Of a DNA stretch of 64,000 bases, positions 16,581 to 26,445 are shown piece after piece (the first letter of the stretch is position 1; each line of letters starts with the position of its first letter). The position numbers and the translations under genes were made by a program. Source of the DNA: Marinobacter fonticola (lineage in GTDB: Bacteria; Pseudomonadota; Gammaproteobacteria; Pseudomonadales; Oleiphilaceae); NCBI RefSeq assembly GCF_008122265.1, contig NZ_CP043042.1, forward strand, positions 1,860,001 to 1,924,000. The letters are read 5' to 3'. Below the pieces are notes generated by a model. The model ran no database searches, was not told the DNA's origin, and saw only the letters and a list, made by a program, of their open reading frames with translations.

Positions 16581-17468
16581 ATGAGCCAGTCACTGACGGC
16601 CGGAGCTCGGTTCCGCAAGGCCCTGAAGGACAACAAGCCATTGCAGATCGTCGGCACGGTTAACGCCTATTGCGCCATGATGGCGGAAAAAGTGGGTCAC
16701 CAGGCGATCTATCTATCCGGTGGCGGTGTGGCCAACGCGTCCTATGGCCTGCCGGATCTGGGTATGACCACCATGAACGACGTGCTCGAGGATGTTCGCC
16801 GCATCACCGCTGTGACCGATACGCCTCTGCTGATAGACATCGATACCGGTTGGGGTGGGGCATTCAACATTGGCCGCACGATTAAAGAAATGGAGCGCGC
16901 CGGTGCTGCAGCCGTTCACATCGAAGACCAGGTGGCTGAGAAGCGTTGCGGCCATCGTCCCAACAAGGAAATTGTGTCGCAGGACGAGATGGTTGATCGC
17001 ATCAAAGCCTGTGTCGATGCCCGTAACGACGACGACTTCTTTGTCATGGCCCGCACCGATGCGTTCCAGCGTGAAGGCTTGGAGCCTGCCATCGAACGCG
17101 CGCGGGCCTGCGTCGAAGCCGGCGCGGATGGCATTTTCGCCGAGGCGGTGACTGAACTGGAGCATTACCGCGCCTTCGCTGACGCCTTGGACGTACCGAT
17201 TCTGGCGAACATCACCGAGTTCGGCGCGACACCGCTCTACAACCGCAAGGAGCTTGCCGAGGCCGGGGCCGGCATGGTGCTTTACCCACTCAGCGCCTTC
17301 CGTGCAATGAACAAAGCCGCGCTGAGCGTGTACCAGAACATTTTGGAGAAGGGCGATCAGAAGGACGTGGTGGACATGATGCAGACCCGCATGGAACTGT
17401 ACGATTTCCTGAACTACCACGAGTTTGAACAAAAACTCGACGAGCTGTTCAAACACCAGAAAGGTTGA
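16581..17468 (+). CDS. prpB: 2-methylisocitrate lyase
   Basis: A 296-residue enzyme of the isocitrate lyase/PEP mutase superfamily that cleaves 2-methylisocitrate to pyruvate and succinate, the last step of the methylcitrate cycle. Visible motifs include [19 protein letters not shown], the metal site DIDTGWGG and [17 protein letters not shown], with the catalytic cysteine in the KRCGH loop, then [12 protein letters not shown] and [11 protein letters not shown]. An in-frame ATG at 16533 exists. ATG 16581 ([11 protein letters not shown]) has AAGGAG six bases upstream and gives the usual length, so it was chosen. It follows the regulator gene by 66 bp. Confidence 0.96.
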   Translation: MSQSLTAGARFRKALKDNKPLQIVGTVNAYCAMMAEKVGHQAIYLSGGGVANASYGLPDLGMTTMNDVLEDVRRITAVTDTPLLIDIDTGWGGAFNIGRTIKEMERAGAAAVHIEDQVAEKRCGHRPNKEIVSQDEMVDRIKACVDARNDDDFFVMARTDAFQREGLEPAIERARACVEAGADGIFAEAVTELEHYRAFADALDVPILANITEFGATPLYNRKELAEAGAGMVLYPLSAFRAMNKAALSVYQNILEKGDQKDVVDMMQTRMELYDFLNYHEFEQKLDELFKHQKG

Positions 17469-17524
17469 TGATTAGCGGCGAAAGGAGCGGGTAGGTTTTA
17501 AGCCCGCCGACACCATTAGACAAC

Positions 17525-17689
17525 TAAGGAGCCCTCTGAAAAAGTTCAGGCTGTGGATGAAGCGCAAGGCGCACGGAGCGCAAGACGCGAGACATACCGC
17601 CTGGTAGGCGAGTTTCTGACCGGGCTTGCGCACAAGCACCGCGCAACGCAGTGATTCGCCGCAGAATGGGCTTTTTCAGAGGCTCCTTA
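17525..17689. mobile_element. 165-bp MITE-like element between prpB and prpC
   Basis: The ends are inverted repeats: TAAGGAGCCCTCTGAAAAAG on the left (17525-17544) and CTTTTTCAGAGGCTCCTTA on the right (17671-17689). They match over 19 bases with one extra C on the left. The outermost TA on both sides could be a target duplication. The ~125-bp interior has no reading frame and is G+C-rich with small internal inverted repeats. This is the anatomy of a non-autonomous miniature transposable element; no related transposase is in the window. It splits prpB from prpC within what should be one operon. Confidence 0.75.
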
Positions 17690-17726
17690 AAATAGACGCA
17701 AACAACGACGAATAAAGGTGACAACC

Positions 17727-18854
17727 ATGGCAGAAAAAAAACTGGGTGGCGCAGGCCTTCGCGGCCAGGTCGCAGGCGTAACCGCACTGTGTACCGTCGG
17801 GCAAAGCGGCACCGGATTGACCTATCGTGGCTATGACATTAGCGATCTGGCGGAACACGCCCAGTTTGAGGAAGTGGCCTATTTGCTGCTGCGGGGTAAG
17901 CTGCCGAACCGTGAGGAGTTGGATGCCTATACCGCCAAGTTGCGTAAGCTTCGCGCGCTACCTGACGCATTGAAGACGGTGCTCGAACAGATTCCCAAGA
18001 ATGCCCACCCCATGGATGTCATGCGTACTGGCTGCTCGATGCTGGGCAACCTGGAAACCGAAGAAGAGTTCAGCGAGCAGGACGACAAGATCGACCGCAT
18101 GCTGGCCGTCTTCCCGAGCATTATCACTTACTGGTATCGCTTCGCCCACGAAGGTGTTCGTATCGAAACCGACGGGGATAGCGATTCCATCGGCGGGCAT
18201 TTCCTCGAACTGTTGCATGGCAACAAGCCCAGCGAACTGCATGAGCGCGTGATGAACGTATCGCTCATCCTCTATGCAGAGCATGAGTTCAACGCCTCGA
18301 CGTTCACCGCTCGCGTGTGCGCCTCGACGCTGTCTGACATTCACAGCTGTGTGACCGGTGCGATCGGCTCCTTGCGCGGTCCGCTGCATGGGGGAGCAAA
18401 CGAAGCGGCCATGGCGCTGATCCAGAAGTTCAAAACGCCGGATGAGGCTGAAGACGGACTCATGGGCATGCTTGAGCGAAAAGAAAAGATCATGGGCTTC
18501 GGTCACGCTATTTACCGGGAGTCCGACCCGCGTAACGCCATCATCAAAAAGTGGTCGGAAAAGCTGTCCAAGGAAGTTGGGGACGAGGCGCTATATCCGA
18601 TTTCCGTGCGTTGCGAGGAGGTCATGTGGCGCGAGAAAAAGCTGTTCTGCAATGCCGACTTCTTCCATGCGTCCGCCTACCACTTCATGGGTATTCCCAC
18701 TGAGCTGTTTACGCCGATTTTCGTGATGTCCCGCGTGTCCGGTTGGACCGCACACGTTAAGGAGCAGCGCGAGACCAATCGTATTATTCGTCCTAGTGCC
18801 GACTATAACGGCCCAGACCACGCCAAGTGGGTGCCGATTGAGGAGCGTTCCTGA
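17727..18854 (+). CDS. prpC: 2-methylcitrate synthase
   Basis: A 375-residue citrate-synthase-family enzyme that condenses propionyl-CoA with oxaloacetate. Typical regions are seen: GLTYRGYDISDLAEHAQFEE, then EHEFNASTFTARV with the first catalytic His, GSLRGPLHGGANEAAM with the second, MGFGHAIYRESDPRN and the late DFFHASAYHFMGIP with the catalytic Asp. A GTG at 17718 would add three residues, but it sits inside the AAAGGTG ribosome site; ATG 17727 is the better start. The MITE-like element lies immediately upstream. Confidence 0.96.
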   Translation: MAEKKLGGAGLRGQVAGVTALCTVGQSGTGLTYRGYDISDLAEHAQFEEVAYLLLRGKLPNREELDAYTAKLRKLRALPDALKTVLEQIPKNAHPMDVMRTGCSMLGNLETEEEFSEQDDKIDRMLAVFPSIITYWYRFAHEGVRIETDGDSDSIGGHFLELLHGNKPSELHERVMNVSLILYAEHEFNASTFTARVCASTLSDIHSCVTGAIGSLRGPLHGGANEAAMALIQKFKTPDEAEDGLMGMLERKEKIMGFGHAIYRESDPRNAIIKKWSEKLSKEVGDEALYPISVRCEEVMWREKKLFCNADFFHASAYHFMGIPTELFTPIFVMSRVSGWTAHVKEQRETNRIIRPSADYNGPDHAKWVPIEERS

Positions 18855-18865
18855 TTGGTCTCTCC

Positions 18866-18888
18866 AGCCTCTCTCCCAGAGAGAGGCT
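18866..18888. repeat. hairpin repeat after prpC (copy 1 of an extragenic repeat)
   Basis: AGCCTCTCTC, CCA, GAGAGAGGCT form a perfect ten-pair stem. Nearly the same sequence occurs after acnD at 21660-21688. A second nested hairpin (CTTTTTCGC, GTGT, GCGAAAAG at 18924-18944) follows within 40 bases. No run of T follows, so it is more like an extragenic palindromic repeat or mRNA-stability element than a classical terminator. Confidence 0.7.
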
Positions 18889-18999
18889 TAACCATCCGCG
18901 TGCTGTGGCTTTAAAACTCTCCTCTTTTTCGCGTGTGCGAAAAGGCCGGGGAGAGGGGAGGCACCACCACATCCGACCCATTATCCCTAAAGGTCAACC

Positions 19000-21600
19000 A
19001 TGAACACCCTATACCGTAAAACCCTGCCGGGCACCGACCTGGACTTTTTCGATACTCGCCAGGCCGTGGATGAGATCCAATCGGGCGCATACGACAAGCT
19101 CCCTTACACGTCGCGCGTCCTGGCCGAACAGTTGGTCCGTCGCTGCGATCCTTCAATGCTCACCGATTCGCTGAAACAGCTTATCGAGCGCAAAAGAGAG
19201 CTGGATTTTCCCTGGTATCCCGCGCGGGTGGTTTGCCATGACATTCTCGGCCAAACCGCGCTGGTGGACCTGGCAGGCTTACGGGACGCGATTGCCGAAA
19301 AGGGGGGCGACCCGGCCAAGGTCAATCCGGTCGTGCCCACCCAGCTGATTGTCGACCATTCCTTGGCCGTCGAGCATGCCGGTTTTGAAGAGAATGCCTT
19401 CGAGAAGAATCGTGCTATCGAAGACCGCCGTAACGACGATCGCTTCCATTTTATTAACTGGACTAAAAGCGCATTCGAAAATGTGGATGTGATCCCGCCG
19501 GGTAACGGCATCATGCACCAGATCAATCTGGAGAAGATGTCGCCGGTGGTCCAGGTCCGGGACAACGTGGCGTTCCCGGACACTTGCGTGGGCACCGATT
19601 CGCATACGCCCATGGTGGATGCGCTGGGTGTCATCTCGGTCGGTGTCGGTGGGCTGGAAGCTGAAAGCGTCATGCTGGGGCGAGCCTCGTACATGCGTCT
19701 GCCGGACATCGTCGGTGTCGAGCTCACCGGTAAGATGCAGCCCGGTATTACGAGCACGGATCTGGTGCTGGCGCTCACAGAATTCCTGCGGCGCGAGCGT
19801 GTCGTCGGTGCGTATCTCGAATTCTACGGTGAAGGCGCCGATGCGCTGACCGTCGGCGACCGCGCGACAATTTCCAATATGACGCCGGAGTACGGCGCCA
19901 CGGCGGCGATGTTCTACATCGACGACCAGACCATCGATTATCTCAAGCTGACCGGTCGTGACGATGAACAGGTGGCCTTGGTGGAGCGTTACGCCAAAGA
20001 AGCCGGATTCTGGTCGGACAGTCTCAAGAATGCCGAGTACGAGCGGGTACTCACATTTGATCTGACCAAAGTAACGCGCACGCTGGCCGGACCATCCAAT
20101 CCGCACGCTCATCTGCCCACGTCTGAGCTTGCCCAGCGCGGCATCGCCGGGAAATGGGAGGAGGAAGAAGGCAAAATGCCGGATGGCGCCGTGATCATCG
20201 CGGCGATCACCAGCTGCACCAACACCAGCAACCCGCGCAACATGATCGCCGCTGGCCTGATCGCCAGGAATGCCAACAAGCTCGGACTGATCCGCAAACC
20301 CTGGGTCAAGTCCTCGCTGGCGCCGGGTTCGAAGACTGTGAAAATGTATCTGGAAGAGGCAAACCTACTGCCGGAGCTTGAATCGCTCGGATTCGGTGTC
20401 GTGGCGTTCGCCTGCACCACCTGTAACGGCATGAGCGGCGCGCTCGATCCCAAGATCCAGCAGGAAGTGATCGACCGTGATCTTTATGCCACGGCAGTGC
20501 TTTCCGGCAACCGGAACTTCGATGGCCGGATCCACCCTTATGCCAAACAGGCGTTCCTGGCGTCTCCACCGCTCGTGGTGGCCTATTCCATTGCCGGCAC
20601 CATCCGCTTCGATATCGAAAAGGATGCGCTAGGCTTTGATCAGGACGGCAACGCGATCACCCTCAAGGACATTTGGCCCAGCGATGAGGAAATCGACGCT
20701 ATCGTTAAGCAGAGCGTGAAGCCCGAACAATTCCGAGAAACGTATATCCCGATGTTCGACGTGACCCGTAAAGCCCAAGCGATGGCCAACCCGCTTTACG
20801 AGTGGCGTCCACAAAGCACCTACATCCGCCGCCCGCCGTATTGGGAAGGCGCCCTGGCCAAAGAACGTAGCCTGAAGGGGATGCGTCCGCTGGCGGTTTT
20901 GCCGGACAACATCACCACCGACCATCTGTCGCCGTCTAACGCGATCATGGCGGGTAGCGCAGCCGGCGAGTACCTGGCCAAGATGGGGTTGCCGGAAGAA
21001 GACTTTAACTCCTACGCGACCCACCGGGGCGATCATCTGACCGCCCAACGAGCCACCTTTGCCAACCCGAAGCTGTTCAATGAGATGGTCCGGGACGAGA
21101 ACGGCGAAGTGAAGCAGGGCTCGCTGGCCCGCGTCGAACCGGAAGGCCAGGTCACCCGCATGTGGGAGGCCATCGAGACCTATATGGAGCGCAAGCAGCC
21201 GTTGATCATCGTCGCCGGTGCAGACTACGGGCAAGGCTCCTCCCGCGACTGGGCGGCCAAGGGTGTACGCCTGGCCGGCGTCGAGGCAATCGTCGCTGAG
21301 GGTTTCGAGCGTATCCACCGTACCAACCTGATCGGCATGGGTGTGCTGCCGCTGGAGTTCCAGACCGGCACTACGCGCAAGACGTTAGGTCTTGATGGCA
21401 CCGAAACCTATGACGTCATCGGCGAATTCAAGCCTTTGGCAACGTTGACGCTGGTGATCAACCGCAATAACGGCGAGCGCGAAGAGGTGCCTGTGATTTG
21501 CCGCCTCGATACCCAGGAAGAGGCTTCCATCTACGAAGCCGGTGGCGTATTGCAGCGCTTCGCGCAGGACTTTTTGGAGGCGGAGAAGGCGTCCGCTTGA
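19000..21600 (+). CDS. acnD: Fe-S 2-methylcitrate dehydratase, aconitase family
   Basis: An 866-residue aconitase-fold protein that dehydrates 2-methylcitrate to 2-methylaconitate, working with PrpF. The 4Fe-4S cysteines are in SCTNTSNP (AAITSCTNTSNPRNM) and FACTTCNGMSG. The substrate loops VGTDSHTPMVDALGV and GADYGQGSSRDWAAKG and the swivel domain NITTDHLSPSNAI are present. The start MNTLYRKTLPGTDLDFFD and the position between prpC and prpF separate it from housekeeping AcnA. The gene is preceded and followed by similar extragenic hairpins. Confidence 0.96.
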   Translation: MNTLYRKTLPGTDLDFFDTRQAVDEIQSGAYDKLPYTSRVLAEQLVRRCDPSMLTDSLKQLIERKRELDFPWYPARVVCHDILGQTALVDLAGLRDAIAEKGGDPAKVNPVVPTQLIVDHSLAVEHAGFEENAFEKNRAIEDRRNDDRFHFINWTKSAFENVDVIPPGNGIMHQINLEKMSPVVQVRDNVAFPDTCVGTDSHTPMVDALGVISVGVGGLEAESVMLGRASYMRLPDIVGVELTGKMQPGITSTDLVLALTEFLRRERVVGAYLEFYGEGADALTVGDRATISNMTPEYGATAAMFYIDDQTIDYLKLTGRDDEQVALVERYAKEAGFWSDSLKNAEYERVLTFDLTKVTRTLAGPSNPHAHLPTSELAQRGIAGKWEEEEGKMPDGAVIIAAITSCTNTSNPRNMIAAGLIARNANKLGLIRKPWVKSSLAPGSKTVKMYLEEANLLPELESLGFGVVAFACTTCNGMSGALDPKIQQEVIDRDLYATAVLSGNRNFDGRIHPYAKQAFLASPPLVVAYSIAGTIRFDIEKDALGFDQDGNAITLKDIWPSDEEIDAIVKQSVKPEQFRETYIPMFDVTRKAQAMANPLYEWRPQSTYIRRPPYWEGALAKERSLKGMRPLAVLPDNITTDHLSPSNAIMAGSAAGEYLAKMGLPEEDFNSYATHRGDHLTAQRATFANPKLFNEMVRDENGEVKQGSLARVEPEGQVTRMWEAIETYMERKQPLIIVAGADYGQGSSRDWAAKGVRLAGVEAIVAEGFERIHRTNLIGMGVLPLEFQTGTTRKTLGLDGTETYDVIGEFKPLATLTLVINRNNGEREEVPVICRLDTQEEASIYEAGGVLQRFAQDFLEAEKASA

Positions 21601-21659
21601 TGTGGCGTATCTCTCGCGAGGGGAAACGGAGGCGTTAAAACTCCGGCTTTCGGCCAATA

Positions 21660-21688
21660 AGCCTCTCTCCCGCCAGGGGAGAGAGGCT
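21660..21688. repeat. hairpin repeat after acnD (copy 2 of an extragenic repeat)
   Basis: AGCCTCTCTCCC, GCCAG, GGGAGAGAGGCT form a perfect twelve-pair stem. It shares its arms with the hairpin after prpC. The base pairing is kept while the loop differs, as in extragenic palindromic repeat families. Confidence 0.7.
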
Positions 21689-21769
21689 AAAACTGAGCAG
21701 CTCGTTTCATGGGCGGCGCAAAGAGAAGTTTAGCACTGACGTGAGAAGTCAATTTCAAGGGACTCCAAG

Positions 21770-22948
21770 ATGACCCACAAACCACAAATCAAAATCCCTG
21801 CAACCTACATGCGTGGCGGCACCAGTAAAGGTATCTTTTTCAGTTTGAACGACCTGCCCGAAGCTGCTCAGGTGCCGGGTGAGGCGCGGGATAAGTTGCT
21901 TCTTCGCGTTATCGGCAGTCCGGATCCGTACGCTAAACAAATTGACGGCATGGGCGGGGCAACGTCCAGTACAAGTAAAGCGGTAATTCTGTCGAAGAGC
22001 GACAGCCCGGACCACGATGTGGATTACCTGTTCGGACAGGTTTCCATCGATAAGCCTTTTGTCGATTGGAGCGGCAACTGCGGCAATTTGTCATCCGCCG
22101 TTGGGGCGTTTGCGATTAACGCGGGCCTGGTTGCGACCGATCGCATTCCTGATAACGGCGTCGCAACGATTCGTATCTGGCAAGCCAACATCCAGAAAAC
22201 CATCATTGCCAGGGTACCTATCACCAATGGCGTGGTGCAGGAAACGGGCGATTTCGAACTGGATGGCGTGACCTTCCCGGCGGCGGAGGTGCAGATTGAA
22301 TTCATGGATCCGGCCGACGGCGACGGCGCCATGTTTCCCACAGGCAACTTGGTGGACGAACTCGAAGTGCCCGGTGTCGGGGTTCTCCAGGCGACCATGA
22401 TTAACGCCGGCATTCCGACCGTTTTCGTTAACGCAGAAGATATCGGCTACACCGGTACCGAGCTCCAGGACGCCATTAATGGCGATGCAAAAGCACTGGC
22501 CATGTTCGAGACCATTAGGGCGCATGGCGCCGTGCGTATGGGTCTCATCAAGAACGTAGATGAGGCTGCCAATCGCCAGCACACACCGAAGGTTGCGTTT
22601 GTCGCTAAGCCTGCGGACTACGTGTCCTCGAGTGGCAAACCCATTCAGGCCAGTGATGTTGACCTGCTGGTGCGGGCCCTATCGATGGGGAAGCTGCATC
22701 ACGCCATGATGGGAACCGCAGCCGTGGCTATCGGTACTGCTGCGGCCATTCCCGGAACGCTGGTGAATCTTGCGGCCGGCGGTGGCGACCGCAATGCGGT
22801 ACTGTTCGGGCATCCCTCTGGCACTCTACGTGTGGGGGCCGAAGCGAAGCAGGTGAGTGGCGAATGGGTGGTCGAGAAGGCCATCATGAGTCGCAGCGCC
22901 CGTATCCTCATGGAGGGGTGGGTGCGCGTGCCAGGAGACAGCTTCTAG
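21770..22948 (+). CDS. prpF: 2-methylaconitate cis-trans isomerase (AcnD accessory protein)
   Basis: A 392-residue protein of the PrpF/DapF-like fold. It begins with the family signature IPATYMRGGTSKGIFF and continues with IGSPDPYAKQIDGMGGATSS, DWSGNCGNLSSAVGAFAI (the cysteine-containing catalytic loop) and MMGTAAVAIGTAAAIPGT. PrpF isomerises the 2-methylaconitate released by AcnD so that it can be hydrated further, and is needed for AcnD-dependent propionate use. It lies 169 bp after acnD. Confidence 0.95.
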   Translation: MTHKPQIKIPATYMRGGTSKGIFFSLNDLPEAAQVPGEARDKLLLRVIGSPDPYAKQIDGMGGATSSTSKAVILSKSDSPDHDVDYLFGQVSIDKPFVDWSGNCGNLSSAVGAFAINAGLVATDRIPDNGVATIRIWQANIQKTIIARVPITNGVVQETGDFELDGVTFPAAEVQIEFMDPADGDGAMFPTGNLVDELEVPGVGVLQATMINAGIPTVFVNAEDIGYTGTELQDAINGDAKALAMFETIRAHGAVRMGLIKNVDEAANRQHTPKVAFVAKPADYVSSSGKPIQASDVDLLVRALSMGKLHHAMMGTAAVAIGTAAAIPGTLVNLAAGGGDRNAVLFGHPSGTLRVGAEAKQVSGEWVVEKAIMSRSARILMEGWVRVPGDSF

Positions 22949-23087
22949 CCCGTTGCGCTTTCCGCAGAACCCTTGATGCCTTCGCCGCCTAGACGAAGCT
23001 CATAGAGGGGCGGGACGAAACTTCGATAAAAAGGTTAAACCACAGAGCCCAACGAGCCCGGGCTCCAGAGCAAAGGAGAATGCACCG

Positions 23088-24590
23088 ATGTCTGCTACTT
23101 TCGATTTGAACGAGCGTCCGGATTACGATGAGGTTCTGCAGAAAATCGCTGACTACGTGCTCGACTTTAACGTTGGCGGTAGTGAAAATGACGATACTCA
23201 CGAAGCCCTCGATACCGCCCGCAATTGCCTGATCGATACCCTTGGCTGCGGGCTGCTCGCTCTGCGTTTTCCCGATTGCACCAAGCATCTGGGACCTATC
23301 GTCGAGGGGACGACCGTGCCGCACGGCGCCCGGGTGCCCGGCACCTCTTTCCGTCTCGATCCCGTCAAGGCTGCCTGGGATATTGGCTGCATTGTGCGCT
23401 GGCTCGACTATAACGACACCTGGCTGGCAGCCGAATGGGGACATCCTTCCGATAATCTTGGCGGCATCCTGGCTGTCGCAGACCACCTGTCTCAGAAGCG
23501 CGTCGCTCAGGGTAATGCGCCCCTCACCATGCGCGATGTGCTCGAGTCGATGATCATGGCGCACGAAATCCAGGGTGTGCTTGCGCTGGAAAACTCGTTT
23601 AACCGGGTCGGTCTGGATCACGTTGTCCTGGTGAAAGTTGCTTCGACAGCGGTGAGTGCAAAGCTTATGGGCGCGTCCCGTGAGCAGCTCCTTTCGGCGC
23701 TGTCCCATGCCTGGGCCGATGGTCAGTCCCTGCGAACCTATCGCCATGCGCCGAATGCCGGCTCGAGGAAATCCTGGGCGGCAGGCGATGCAACGTCTCG
23801 TGCGGTTCGCCTGGCCGATATCGCTATGCGCGGTGAAATGGGCGTTCCAGGGGTGCTAACGGCGCCACAGTGGGGGTTTTACGACGTGCTCTTCAGCAAA
23901 ACCAACAAGGACCAGGCGCTGAAGCCGGAGGATAAACGTCAGTTTTCCCTACCACAGGGCTTCGGGACCTATGTCATGGAAAATGTGCTGTTTAAGATCT
24001 CCTTTCCCGCGGAATTCCATGCTCAGACGGCGGCAGAAGCCGCGGTTACACTGCATCCGGAAGTCAAAGACCGGCTGGACCAGATCGACAGAATCGTCAT
24101 CACCACCCACGAATCCGCGATCAGAATCATCTCCAAAGTGGGCACGTTGGCAAACGCAGCGGACCGTGACCACTGCTTGCAATATATGACGGCCGTGCCA
24201 TTAATTTTTGGCAATCTCGTGGCCGAGCATTATGAAGACAACTTTCACGCAGCCAATCCGATCATCGACGAGATTCGCGAGAAAATGGAAGTTGTCGAAG
24301 ACGAGCGTTATACCCGCGAGTACCTCGAGCAGGGTAAGCGTTCGATAGCCAATGCCATCCAGGTTTTCTTTAAAGATGGCACCCATACCGAGAGCGTTGC
24401 GGTCGAATACCCGATAGGCCATCGGCGTCGTCGGGAGGACGGGATACCGCTACTTGAAGACAAGTTCCGCAACAATCTTTCGACCCGTTTTCCCGCGCAG
24501 CGGTGCGATCAGATCTTCATGCTTTGTAAAGATCAGAAGGCGTTAGAGGCCACGCCGGTTCATGAATTCGTGGCGATGTTCGTTATTTGA
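23088..24590 (+). CDS. prpD: 2-methylcitrate dehydratase (PrpD)
   Basis: A 500-residue MmgE/PrpD-family enzyme. Characteristic segments are [55 protein letters not shown] (active-site region), [35 protein letters not shown], and [20 protein letters not shown]. It converts 2-methylcitrate to methylaconitate without an Fe-S cluster. Presence of both PrpD and AcnD/PrpF gives two routes for the same step, as in Pseudomonas. It is the last gene of the prp run; ATG 23088 has an AAAGGAG site 8-9 bases upstream. Confidence 0.96.
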   Translation: MSATFDLNERPDYDEVLQKIADYVLDFNVGGSENDDTHEALDTARNCLIDTLGCGLLALRFPDCTKHLGPIVEGTTVPHGARVPGTSFRLDPVKAAWDIGCIVRWLDYNDTWLAAEWGHPSDNLGGILAVADHLSQKRVAQGNAPLTMRDVLESMIMAHEIQGVLALENSFNRVGLDHVVLVKVASTAVSAKLMGASREQLLSALSHAWADGQSLRTYRHAPNAGSRKSWAAGDATSRAVRLADIAMRGEMGVPGVLTAPQWGFYDVLFSKTNKDQALKPEDKRQFSLPQGFGTYVMENVLFKISFPAEFHAQTAAEAAVTLHPEVKDRLDQIDRIVITTHESAIRIISKVGTLANAADRDHCLQYMTAVPLIFGNLVAEHYEDNFHAANPIIDEIREKMEVVEDERYTREYLEQGKRSIANAIQVFFKDGTHTESVAVEYPIGHRRRREDGIPLLEDKFRNNLSTRFPAQRCDQIFMLCKDQKALEATPVHEFVAMFVI

Positions 24591-24876
24591 TGCGTCCGCT
24601 TCGGCTCGGCCACTTTAAGGATTCGATAATCAGCAGGTTGCTCGATCTCAGCGGAAATATACGAGGAGAGTCGGGCTGCCTGCAAAACGGAACTTGCTAT
24701 TAACCGGCAGCCATTCTCACAGTATCGAAAGGTAAAATATCTGTCATATGTCTGTGCGGCTTGATTGCAGTTACAAGAAAATACAGTAGTATTGCTCCTC
24801 GGATGCCCTCGCCAATGCATGGGATGCACCCTGGCCGCTTGAGGCAAAGCAGTAGCGTGTCAAAAAAGGAGTTGAC

Positions 24877-26289
24877 GTGGCGCACGTCAGGTTGTTCAGA
24901 CATTACATACATCTTCCTTTCGTTATCCTGGGACTGATCGATTTCATCGTCCTTGTTTGCGCGTTCTCGTTGGCGGTATTTTTCCGCTTTTTCGGGGATG
25001 TTTCGTTCTTTACTCAGTCGATTACATACATCTATCCGTCCGCGCTTGTCTTCGCCGGGTTGAATCTTCTGGTGATGACCGCCATCGGCGTTCATCAGTC
25101 CCGGGTTGACGAAGGTCTTTCCGGGATGATGCTGCGCACGATTATGGCGCTGATTCTGAGTATTCCCCTCTCGCTGACCGCCTTCCTGATCGCTGACGAC
25201 TGGTTGTGGTACCTGGGGGGCGGCGGCATTATTACTACAGCGTCGGTTTTTGGCTTCTTCCTTCTCGGCATATTCCGAACGGTGTTCTTCACGGTGGTCG
25301 GCGATGAAGCCTTTAAGCGCGATGTGCTGGTACTTGGTGCAGGCTACCGGGCCAAACAGCTACTGGAAGATTTGCGCACGCCGTTTAACCGTAAAGGTTT
25401 CAATCTTGTAGGATTCGCGCCTATACCCGGCGAGCCGGTTGAAGTTCCTGCTCAGCATCTGATAAATGTATCCGGGTCGTTGCACAGGTACGTTCTCAAT
25501 AAGCCCGTAAGAGAGATTGTCGTTGCCGTGGATGACCGACGCAAAGGGTTGCCCATGGAGGATTTGCTGGAGTGCAAAATGGAGGGGGTTCGGATTGTCG
25601 ATGGTGCCGCATTCTACGAGCGGGAATCGCGCAAGGTGGCGCTTGAGATGATTACCCATGGGTGGCTCGTTTTTTCCGACGGCTTTACGGTATCTTCGGT
25701 TGCAGGCGCTGGTAAGCGGGCGTTAGATATACTCACATCCGCCGCTCTTCTGCTGGTATCCAGCCCTCTGATTTTATTGACGATACTTGCAATCAAGATC
25801 GAAGACGGGCTATCGGCGCCGATTTTCTATAGCCAGGAACGTGTCGGCCTCGGCGGTCGTGTGTTTAAAGTGCATAAGTTCCGCTCCATGCGGACGGATG
25901 CCGAGAAAGACGGCGCTGTTTGGGCGAGGAAGAATGATACTCGTGTCACTCGGGTCGGCGAGTTCATTCGTAAGGTGCGCATCGACGAATTGCCGCAAAT
26001 CTTTAACGTGCTGAATGGCACAATGGCGTTTGTGGGACCGCGTCCGGAACGTCCAATGTTCGTCGAGCAACTGGCAGAGAAGATTCCTTTTTACAACGAG
26101 CGGCATCGCGTGAAGCCAGGAATCACGGGTTGGGCCCAATTGTGTTTTGCCTACGCGGATAACGAAGAAGACAGTCGCGAGAAGCTTAGGTACGACCTTT
26201 ATTACATTAAAAACCAGAGTCTCTTGCTTGATTTGCTGGTTATTATCCAAACAGTAGAAGTGGTATTGTTCAAGAAAGGTTCAAGGTAG
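24877..26289 (+). CDS. undecaprenyl-phosphate sugar phosphotransferase, XrtA/PEP-CTERM type (EpsB-like)
   Basis: A 470-residue polyisoprenyl-phosphate sugar transferase that starts the repeat unit on the lipid carrier. Five hydrophobic segments (about 12-35, 48-70, 85-105, 113-140, 280-300) flank a CoA-binding-like domain (VLVLGAGYRAKQLLEDLR). The C-terminal Bac_transf domain has RVGLGGRVFKVHKFRSMRTD, RIDELPQIFNVLNG, MAFVGPRPERP and ERHRVKPGITGWAQ. The opening VRLFRHYIHLPFV is typical of the TIGR03013 family tied to exosortase A loci. The start is GTG at 24877 after AAGGAG. About 290 bp without a gene separate it from prpD and must hold the locus promoter; no clear sigma54 site was seen. Confidence 0.92.
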   Translation: MAHVRLFRHYIHLPFVILGLIDFIVLVCAFSLAVFFRFFGDVSFFTQSITYIYPSALVFAGLNLLVMTAIGVHQSRVDEGLSGMMLRTIMALILSIPLSLTAFLIADDWLWYLGGGGIITTASVFGFFLLGIFRTVFFTVVGDEAFKRDVLVLGAGYRAKQLLEDLRTPFNRKGFNLVGFAPIPGEPVEVPAQHLINVSGSLHRYVLNKPVREIVVAVDDRRKGLPMEDLLECKMEGVRIVDGAAFYERESRKVALEMITHGWLVFSDGFTVSSVAGAGKRALDILTSAALLLVSSPLILLTILAIKIEDGLSAPIFYSQERVGLGGRVFKVHKFRSMRTDAEKDGAVWARKNDTRVTRVGEFIRKVRIDELPQIFNVLNGTMAFVGPRPERPMFVEQLAEKIPFYNERHRVKPGITGWAQLCFAYADNEEDSREKLRYDLYYIKNQSLLLDLLVIIQTVEVVLFKKGSR

Positions 26290-26313
26290 GGTTAAAGGTC
26301 GATAGGGGTTGCT

Positions 26314-26373
26314 GAACAGGCGGCTAGAACGCAAGTCACGCGGAATGCGCCGTAACCAAAACCGCCTTGTTTC
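26314..26373. repeat. imperfect inverted repeat between EpsB-like and Wza-like genes
   Basis: GAACAGGCGG (26314-26323) faces CCGCCTTGTTTC (26362-26373), its complement apart from one inserted T and a terminal mismatch, with G+C-rich sequence between. It could be a long stem-loop in the mRNA or the trace of a small mobile element. No T-run follows. Confidence 0.45.
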
Positions 26374-26445
26374 GCGGACTTCGGTCGAGTATCAGGCGAA
26401 AGCTAATTCATTCATTGATCCAATAAATTGTAGTGGGGAAAACAA

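Noticed and set aside
19104..20112. Long minus-strand frames opposite acnD
   Set aside because: acnD matches its family over its full length on the plus strand; the antisense frames show no recognisable domain.
24820..24850. Sigma54-type promoter before the EpsB-like gene
   Set aside because: A TGG...GC pattern is present, but the GG-GC spacing is one base off and the flanking consensus is poor.
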